Positions 49,477 through 53,417 of a stretch of DNA of 53,417 nt are shown in pieces. The first letter of the stretch is position 1, and every line of letters starts with the position of its first letter. The DNA is from a virus: positions 1 to 53,417 of the IMG/VR virus record IMGVR_UViG_3300015194_000001; one strand, given 5' to 3'. The notes beneath the pieces were generated by a model. That model saw only the letters and a list, made by a program, of their open reading frames with translations, did no database searches and was not told the DNA's origin. The translations under genes were made by a program, and so were the position numbers.

Positions 49477-49721
49477 GACGTCGCAGTCGGGGCTGAAGAT
49501 TGTTACACAAATTTCAGAAAAATTTTTGGAAGGCGATCGGACCTGGAGGCGCCACGGCGCCGACCCCTCCCGCACAGTGTACCCGTCGACCCCCTCCCCC
49601 GACACCGACCGAGCCGGGGAAGTGAGCACTAACTTACAGTTGACATAACGTCCGTTGTCGCGGCAGCACGCTTCGACACTGCCTCGGCACGAACTGTGCC
49701 AGGGTCTATGTTAGTGCCTGC

Positions 49722-49741
49722 TACTGTAAATACATACAGTA
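49722..49741. promoter_or_regulatory. LexA (SOS) box
   Basis: The 20-base site fits TACTGT-N8-ACAGTA and differs from the ideal E. coli SOS box, whose centre is a TA run, at only two inner positions. The CTGT-N8-ACAG core is perfect and the site has two symmetric flanking bases on each side. Host LexA should bind here, repressing a nearby promoter until DNA damage. It lies 257 bases before the first plus-strand gene and 351 bases before the leftward genes. Confidence 0.8.
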
Positions 49742-49852
49742 CTGGGAAGGGCACGCATCGGGGCTAGGAGCGTGCCGACCCGTCGCCCACACGCTCCCAT
49801 GAAAAACTCTTTTTGACGCAGCCTGCGAGGTTTGTCTCATTTACACCACACG

Positions 49853-49896
49853 TTATCCACAGGTTATCCCCACGGGCTACGTGAAAGTTGTGCACA
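49853..49896 (+). other. DnaA-box cluster, candidate replication origin
   Basis: TTATCCACA at 49853-49861 is a perfect E. coli-type DnaA box. TTATCCCCA (49864-49872) follows at once, and TTGTGCACA (49888-49896) is a one-mismatch box. A neighbouring A/T-rich stretch (GTATATAG near 49916-49923) could unwind. Three boxes in 44 bases in a gene-free control region suggest an origin, unproven. Confidence 0.55.
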
Positions 49897-49997
49897 GGAT
49901 ACTAACAGAGTCGGGGTATATAGAAGCGGCGGCTTATGATGTCTCTGTCTGTAGTTTTGTGGTTTTTCGTGGTCAGGAAAGAGCACGCAGTACCGCA

Positions 49998-50162
49998 ATG
50001 CCCTACATTAATGACATGGATACCGCATCGCACCTCGCCCTAGTGGCCCACTCCGAGCGCAACGCACGAGAGCGCATTGCGCTCGCATCGTTCGCTCGTC
50101 CCTCACCCCTGCGTCGTCGCACTGGCATCCTCGCCATGCTGCGCCGCATCATCGGAGCGTAA
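49998..50162 (+). CDS. Small basic protein
   Basis: A 54-residue protein (MPYINDMDTASHLALVAHSE, then an Arg-rich end with RPSPLRRRTG and MLRRIIGA). The frame is open upstream to 49881, but that part lies in the control region, so the ATG at 49998 is preferred. It is the first rightward gene and may bind nucleic acid or membranes through its basic C-terminal helix. No family recognised. Confidence 0.5.
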   Translation: MPYINDMDTASHLALVAHSERNARERIALASFARPSPLRRRTGILAMLRRIIGA

Positions 50163-50168
50163 GCACCA

Positions 50169-50240
50169 TGACACCTATCCTCGTGACCCTTGCCCTAGAG
50201 GCATGCATCTACGTCTTACATAGGTTGGCGCTGCGGTAAG
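50169..50240 (+). CDS. Possible 23-residue peptide
   Basis: ATG at 50169, 6 bases after the previous stop, encodes MTPILVTLALEACIYVLHRL and three more residues. It is hydrophobic and could be a membrane peptide. Its stop lies in the left arm of the hairpin at 50231-50267, so it may act as a leader peptide. Weak evidence. Confidence 0.3.
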
Positions 50241-50279
50241 CACTCACTAACTTAGTGCTTACCGCAGGGTCACCCTGCG
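50231..50279 (+). repeat. 14-bp hairpin overlapping a second palindrome
   Basis: CTGCGGTAAGCACT (50231-50244), a 9-base loop, and AGTGCTTACCGCAG (50254-50267) pair perfectly. The last five bases CGCAG are also the start of a second palindrome, CGCAGGGT-C-ACCCTGCG (50263-50279). The two folds share bases and exclude each other. No T-run follows. It lies 40-90 bases before the Ala-rich protein gene and may control it. Confidence 0.7.
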
Positions 50280-50321
50280 CCGTTGACCGGTCGGACACTG
50301 GTCGCCTTAGAAGGAAATGTC

Positions 50322-50894
50322 ATGATGTCGAAGAATCAAACCCTCGTCACTGTCACCGCACTCGCCGGCGACAAGGAATCGTCACTCGTCGCCGCTTTCA
50401 GCGATCTGCAAAAGGCGATTTTCATGTTCGTCAAGTCTGGCACGCGTAACGCGCTGGAAGATACGCGCGCCGACTTGCAATGCATGAAAGGCAAGCGAGC
50501 CGCCGCAGTGCTGGCGTGCGTCGAGTCGGCCTATGCGGCCGCGAACGTCGAATTCGCACAGTGCCCACGCGGCAACCCTGACGCCGAAGCGATCGCCGCC
50601 GCGATCGCGCTGGACGCGCGTTGCGAATTCGAAGCGGCCGAAGCGGCCGCGACCGATGCCCGCAAGGCGAAAGCGGCCGCGACGAAAGCGGCGGTCGCGC
50701 ATGCGAAAAAGGACGCGGAACGCGCGCTGAAGACTGCGGCAAAGAGTGTCGAGCCGCTTGCCCGGGCGTTGACGCTCGCCGATGCGCTCGATCTGATCGC
50801 GTCGGCATGCGTCGCCGGTGACCAGCAGGCTATCAGCGGAGTCATGGCGTGCGTGCGGCTGTTCGCTGATGTGTCGGACGCCGTGACGGCGTAA
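50322..50894 (+). CDS. Ala-rich helical protein, unknown function
   Basis: A 190-residue protein preceded by AAGGAA. Residues 1-60 are mixed (TLVTVTALAGDKESSLVAAF); residues 70-160 are very Ala/Lys/Glu-rich helix (EAAEAAATDARKAKAAATKA), and the end is a short helix with IASACVAGDQQAISGVMA. It may be a coiled-coil protein. An upstream in-frame ATG at 50283 has no ribosome-binding site. The two overlapping 16-bp hairpins start 7 bases after its stop. Confidence 0.62.
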   Translation: MMSKNQTLVTVTALAGDKESSLVAAFSDLQKAIFMFVKSGTRNALEDTRADLQCMKGKRAAAVLACVESAYAAANVEFAQCPRGNPDAEAIAAAIALDARCEFEAAEAAATDARKAKAAATKAAVAHAKKDAERALKTAAKSVEPLARALTLADALDLIASACVAGDQQAISGVMACVRLFADVSDAVTA

Positions 50895-50900
50895 CGGCCC

Positions 50901-50966
50901 GCCTAGCCCTCTAGCGGCAACGCTAGAGGGCTAGGCACTGCGCGCACAGTGCGCAGTGCCTAGCCC
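50901..50966 (+). repeat. Two overlapping, mutually exclusive 16-bp hairpins
   Basis: First hairpin: GCCTAGCCCTCTAGCG (50901-50916), loop GCAA (a GNRA tetraloop), CGCTAGAGGGCTAGGC (50921-50936), perfect. Second: GGGCTAGGCACTGCGC (50928-50943), loop of 7, GCGCAGTGCCTAGCCC (50951-50966), perfect. Bases 50928-50936 are in both, so only one can form at a time, as in attenuators. No T-run follows the second. Confidence 0.85.
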
Positions 50967-51003
50967 CTTAAAACGACGCAAGCCCGGTCGAATAGCTAAC
51001 CTG

Positions 51004-51171
51004 CTGATAGGCGGACGCCTAGGCGCACACAGTGCCCCTACGCTGACCCTAGAAGCTGGCGATCCTTAACAACGTGCCGACAGAATCGCGCCCTTAGACT
51101 GCGGCGCCGTCCTGACCCTTCCCCTACGCTGATAGGGTGACGCCTAGGCGCACAGAGTGCCCCTACGCTGA
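51004..51171. repeat. Pair of 43-bp direct repeats (iteron-like)
   Basis: 51004-51046 and 51129-51171 match at 40 of 43 bases by eye. Each contains the palindrome GCCTAGGC and ends CCCCTACGCTGA. A third copy of the end is at 51121-51132 and a partial copy of the start at 51178-51191. The spacing of the full copies is 125 bases. Confidence 0.8.
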
Positions 51172-51725
51172 ACCCGTGACGCCTAGGCTGATCGAGTCAC
51201 AGACTGCGCCCCACGCCTAGCGGTTAGCACTGTCGGACAACGCCTAGCCCGGTATCGTCTACCGGTGCGAGTCTGCTAGTGCCAGCGATGCCGCAGCGCA
51301 TCGAACCCTAGTAGGCGACAGACTCCAATCCGCTCCTAATGCTTGCCCGCAGTGGCAAGGCTAGTGCGAGCGTGTAGGGGCATCCTCCGGCCTACAGCGT
51401 CCAGCGTCTGCACAGTCCCGCCAATCCATCGGCAGGCAGAAAAGACGAGTCACGGTGTCGGTCGCGCATGCATCCAAACCCTATACCGCACCCCTATCGA
51501 TAGGCGATAGCGTTTTCGTCCGGATTGCAGTCTGTAGCAGTACAAAGCCCGGCGGTAAAACACTTCGCCGAGCCTGCACCTAGCCCCCTATGCCATCGGA
51601 ATCGAACCCGGTCTAAGCATGGTGCTAGGTGCGCTGCCGCACGCCTCGACGGCGTGTTTGACGCGCATTTCGGCCCTTTTCGAGCCTCGCGTCGAAATTA
51701 TGTCAACTCACCAAAGGATCCCATC

Positions 51726-51875
51726 ATGACTCGTCAAACCACCCCCGGCGCGATCTCGAGCTACGCCCCGCCGATCGTCAAGCACCAACCCCGCGACCGC
51801 TCGCATTCCGTGCGCCAGGCGCCGAGCCACCTGGGCATCGGCCGCCCCGCGCAATCGAAGGCAGGTCAATCGTGA
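51726..51875 (+). CDS. Small protein
   Basis: A 49-residue basic, Pro/Ser-rich protein (MTRQTTPGAISSYAPPIVKH and on to SKAGQS). AAAGGA lies 8 bases before the ATG at 51726. Low complexity and no family; likely disordered. The frame upstream to 51525 is part of the repeat region and not taken as coding. Confidence 0.5.
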   Translation: MTRQTTPGAISSYAPPIVKHQPRDRSHSVRQAPSHLGIGRPAQSKAGQS

Positions 51876-51952
51876 GCGCCTCGTTCGTCCTGCTCTGCTG
51901 GCTCGGCCTGGCCTTCGTGCTAAGCCTGTGTTTCGCGTTCGCAAGCCGCTAG
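51872..51952 (+). CDS. 26-residue membrane peptide
   Basis: GTG at 51872 overlaps the previous stop by GTGA. The peptide is almost entirely hydrophobic (LLCWLGLAFVLSLCFAF core) and would form one membrane helix. A strong terminator follows 10 bases after the stop. Small size limits confidence. Confidence 0.42.
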   Translation: MSASFVLLCWLGLAFVLSLCFAFASR

Positions 51953-51961
51953 AGCTCGTAC

Positions 51962-51987
51962 GCATGGGCACCTGTGCCCATGCTTTT
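51962..51987 (+). terminator. Rho-independent terminator
   Basis: GCATGGGCAC, loop CT, GTGCCCATGC, then TTTT. The 10-bp stem is perfect. It closes the short rightward unit that ends with the membrane peptide. Confidence 0.88.
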
Positions 51988-52269
51988 GCGCTCCCGCAAA
52001 ACTTGACCACCTACCTCTTTTTACTCATTTCATATAGAGATACGTGTAAGGTGTAGTCAGGTCTAGTTGGGAATTTGTGGGGTGAAGTTGCGCGCTCCAG
52101 CGACCCCCCTTCGGGTAGCAAAACGGGTTGTGCCTTGCGTGCTCGGCGAAATCGCGTTTGCAAAAGAGAGCGTCGGGTGTCCTGGACCCCCGGAGCAAAT
52201 TTGAAGGCGAAAAGCGCGCCTTCCCCGCCCGTTTCTGCCTTACCAGACCTGACACGCCGAAGACAGCCT

Positions 52270-52333
52270 AAATAAACTTGACTTTCAACATCAGGTGATA
52301 CATTCTCCCCTCCGCTGAAAGTCAAGTTTATTT
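52270..52333. promoter_or_regulatory. 18-bp inverted repeat with -35-like TTGACT in both arms
   Basis: Left arm 52270-52287 and right arm 52316-52333 are perfect inverses (AAATAAACTTGACTTTCA and its complement) with a 28-base spacer. Each arm reads TTGACT on its own strand, a good -35; on the plus strand TGATACATT (extended -10-like) follows at a short 15-base spacing. It is likely a promoter/operator for the gene at 52366, possibly bidirectional. Confidence 0.6.
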
Positions 52334-52365
52334 TCAAAATCGTGGCATAACCTGGGATTTAGTGG

Positions 52366-52866
52366 ATGAAACCTGTCATTTTCAACCGTCGCGTGTACCT
52401 GATGAGCGACCGCTCGTGGCGCCTGTTGCTCGTGAGCCTCGCCGCTGGCGAGCCTGCCGACGACCTGGAGGAACGCTTCGGCGCGCGCTTCGTGGCCGGC
52501 CCTTGCCTCGACGTCGGCAGCCTTGACGCCGGTGACGCCAGAGCCTTGCTCGACCCTGCGTCCGCAGCTGCGCTCGACGTGGACCCGAGCGCACCACCGA
52601 CGCCACCTCAGCCGCGACGCCTCTACAAACCCTTGCGCACATCAGACAAGCTCAAGCCCAAGGCCAAGCGAGCACCTGCGCAAGCGCTCGTGACTCACGC
52701 AATCGCGCAGCTGATGGCGATCGGCTATCGCGTCACACTGCAAGGCAGGCACTACACCGTGTTTGACCCCGACGGCAACCGTGTGTTCGCCAGCAACAGC
52801 GAAGGCCTGACAACAACTACGCTCGACTCGCGCATGCTTGTCGATTTTGCGAAAGAGAGGCTGTGA
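52366..52866 (+). CDS. Hypothetical protein
   Basis: A 166-residue protein with a helical N-terminal half (RSWRLLLVSLAAGEPADDLE), a Pro/Lys-rich linker (PPTPPQPRRLYKPLR, KLKPKAKRAPAQ) and a C-terminal alpha/beta part (AIAQLMAIGYRVTLQGRHYT, VFDPDGNRVFASNSE). The linker looks disordered and basic. The first gene after the long inverted repeat, so probably early. No family recognised. Confidence 0.62.
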   Translation: MKPVIFNRRVYLMSDRSWRLLLVSLAAGEPADDLEERFGARFVAGPCLDVGSLDAGDARALLDPASAAALDVDPSAPPTPPQPRRLYKPLRTSDKLKPKAKRAPAQALVTHAIAQLMAIGYRVTLQGRHYTVFDPDGNRVFASNSEGLTTTTLDSRMLVDFAKERL

Positions 52867-53090
52867 TGCACAAGACCACTCTTCGCCTGATTGCCAACGC
52901 TGCGCGCGAAATGATGCACAGCGCGAACATCGAAAAATGCCCTAACGACCAAGGCAGGCTTGTGCTGACTGCTTATGTGCGCGCCGGCTATGAGGGCGTG
53001 TACTGGGGGCTGGATCTGCCAGAGACGCAGCAGTACAAGCTAGAGATACGTGTCGAACTCGCCCTGATGGGCTTCGATTGGAAGGAGTAG
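52866..53090 (+). CDS. Small hypothetical protein
   Basis: A 74-residue protein (LRLIANAAREMMHSANIEKC, then YEGVYWGLDLPETQQYKLEI). It starts in the previous stop (TGATG). Likely alpha/beta. No family recognised. Confidence 0.58.
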   Translation: MHKTTLRLIANAAREMMHSANIEKCPNDQGRLVLTAYVRAGYEGVYWGLDLPETQQYKLEIRVELALMGFDWKE

Positions 53091-53092
53091 CC

Positions 53093-53260
53093 ATGCCCAA
53101 GAACATTCGCGAGTGGGTCACGCTGATCGCGTTAGCGATCGGCATCGCTGCCGCTATCGCAGACGTGCGGCCGCTGGCCGCGTTCTGCTTCCTCGTCACC
53201 ATCGTGTTCGGCATCGCAGCCGCGAAGATCACCCGCAACGTCAACCGCTACAGGCTGTAG
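53093..53260 (+). CDS. Small membrane protein
   Basis: A 55-residue protein with two hydrophobic stretches (WVTLIALAIGIAAAIADV, about residues 8-24, and LAAFCFLVTIVFGIAAAKI, about 29-47) and a basic tail. AAGGAG lies 7 bases before the ATG at 53093. No family recognised. Confidence 0.6.
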   Translation: MPKNIREWVTLIALAIGIAAAIADVRPLAAFCFLVTIVFGIAAAKITRNVNRYRL

Positions 53261-53281
53261 CACTCATCAAAGGAGCCCACC

Positions 53282-53417
53282 ATGTACAGCGACACCAACT
53301 TCGCATCCAAAAAAGCGCTACGGGAAGCGCTTGCCGCGGGCAAACAGATCACCTGCCACAGCCCGGGCCCGTGGCCTTGCCCCGACAGCGGCTGGATCAG
53401 CCTCGAAGGGCCCCACT
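53282..53417 (+). CDS. Partial ORF at the right edge
   Basis: ATG at 53282 with AAAGGAG at 53269-53275 before it. 45 codons are visible (MYSDTNFASKKALREALAAG, then KQITCHSPGPWPCPDSGWIS), still open at the window end. Similar short starts with a Cys-x-x-PGPWP motif occur in small phage early proteins. Too short to assign. Confidence 0.5.
   Translation, partial: MYSDTNFASKKALREALAAGKQITCHSPGPWPCPDSGWISLEGPH

Larger units (their letters stand above)
49372..49997. other. Divergent control region without genes
   Basis: 626 bases between the leftward late cluster and the rightward small genes. It holds two near-perfect hairpins (49410-49430 and 49460-49476), an AT-rich stretch (about 49500-49530), a TTGACA (49640-49645) without a convincing -10 partner, a LexA box (49722-49741), a short inverted repeat (GGCACGC 49750-49756, GCGTGCC 49770-49776), a DnaA-box cluster (49853-49896) and a TATATA at 49917-49922. 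Only short unsupported reading frames occur. Promoters for both directions should be here, but exact starts cannot be read. Confidence 0.7.
50895..51725. other. Gene-free, CTAG-rich region with repeats and hairpins
   Basis: 831 bases without a credible gene. It holds about 16 CTAG tetramers by eye, far above chance and against the usual rarity of CTAG. It begins with two overlapping hairpins (50901-50966) and includes two 43-base direct repeats (51004-51046, 51129-51171), further partial copies (CCCCTACGCTGA also at 51121-51132; GACGCCTAGGCTGA at 51178-51191) and single CGCCTAG units near 51214 and 51241. It could be an origin with iterons, a packaging (cos/pac) site or a structured RNA. A plus-strand frame 51525-51725 is open but has no supported start. 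Confidence 0.7.
51953..52365. other. Gene-free region between the two rightward units
   Basis: 413 bases. It starts with a strong plus-strand terminator (51962-51987) and ends with an 18-bp inverted repeat (52270-52333) before the next gene. AACTTGAC occurs at 52001-52008 and in both repeat arms. A minus-strand frame of 108 codons (52337-52011) has only a TTG start, and its sequence looks random; it is not taken as a gene. A promoter for the 52366 gene is expected here. Confidence 0.6.

Noticed and set aside
49640-49668. Promoter with TTGACA
   Set aside because: No acceptable -10 element 16-18 bases downstream on the plus strand; kept only as a note.
49881-49997. Upstream extension of the small basic protein
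   Set aside because: It would start inside the DnaA-box cluster, and the extra 39 residues have no supporting feature.
51590-51620. tRNA-like TCGAA box on the minus strand
   Set aside because: The flanking bases do not pair into a T-stem, and no acceptor, D or anticodon arm can be fitted.
50895-51725. CRISPR array
   Set aside because: Only two full repeats of 43 bases, 125 bases apart, with no regular spacers and no cas genes.
52011-52337. Minus-strand 108-codon frame
   Set aside because: TTG start inside the inverted repeat, no ribosome-binding site and random-looking sequence.

Overview
The window is most of the genome of a tailed, dsDNA phage with lambda-like (siphovirus) virion genes and a GC-rich, proteobacterial style of coding. 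A Gram-negative host is indicated by the embedded Rz/Rz1 spanin pair and GH19 endolysin. An E. coli-type LexA box and DnaA boxes fit a beta- or gammaproteobacterium, with a Burkholderia/Ralstonia-like host as a guess from composition only. Neither end is a natural boundary: the left end cuts a family A DNA polymerase and the right end cuts a small ORF.

Left part, plus strand, about 1-9317: a tightly overlapping DNA-metabolism operon. It holds a family A polymerase (3' part), an HNH endonuclease, a J-domain protein, a small P-loop protein, ThyX thymidylate synthase, a membrane peptide, a second HNH protein, a secreted HNH nuclease, a RecU-like PD-(D/E)XK nuclease, an SbcD-like phosphoesterase, an SbcC-like ATPase with a zinc hook, and an Xis-like DNA-binding protein as the last gene.

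Middle, minus strand, 49371 down to 9314: one long virion and lysis cluster read leftwards. The order is double-HTH protein, putative small terminase, TerL (gpA type), portal, seven appendage/fibre-like genes including a 1341-residue Gly/Ala/Ser repeat protein, S49 protease with a nested scaffold start, decoration protein, major capsid protein, connectors, tail terminator, tail tube, G/GT chaperones with a GGGAAAC frameshift, 1703-residue tape measure, minor tail proteins, DUF1833 protein, NlpC/P60 protein, gpJ-like tip, fibre-like protein, membrane proteins, GH19 endolysin, holin candidate, Rz/Rz1 and a secreted DUF1996 protein. Rho-independent terminators lie after the head module and after the tail tube gene.

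Right part, 49372-53417: a control region with palindromes, a near-perfect LexA box and a DnaA-box cluster, then small plus-strand genes. Among these is an 830-base gene-free stretch rich in CTAG, with two overlapping 16-bp hairpins and 43-bp direct repeats. A strong terminator, a long inverted repeat and more small plus-strand genes follow.

The layout suggests divergent transcription from about 49.4-50 kb: leftward late genes, and rightward early genes that would continue past the right end and, if the genome is circular or circularly permuted, into the polymerase operon at the left. The two transcription units converge at 9314-9317. No integrase, repressor, tRNA, CRISPR array or insertion sequence was recognised.
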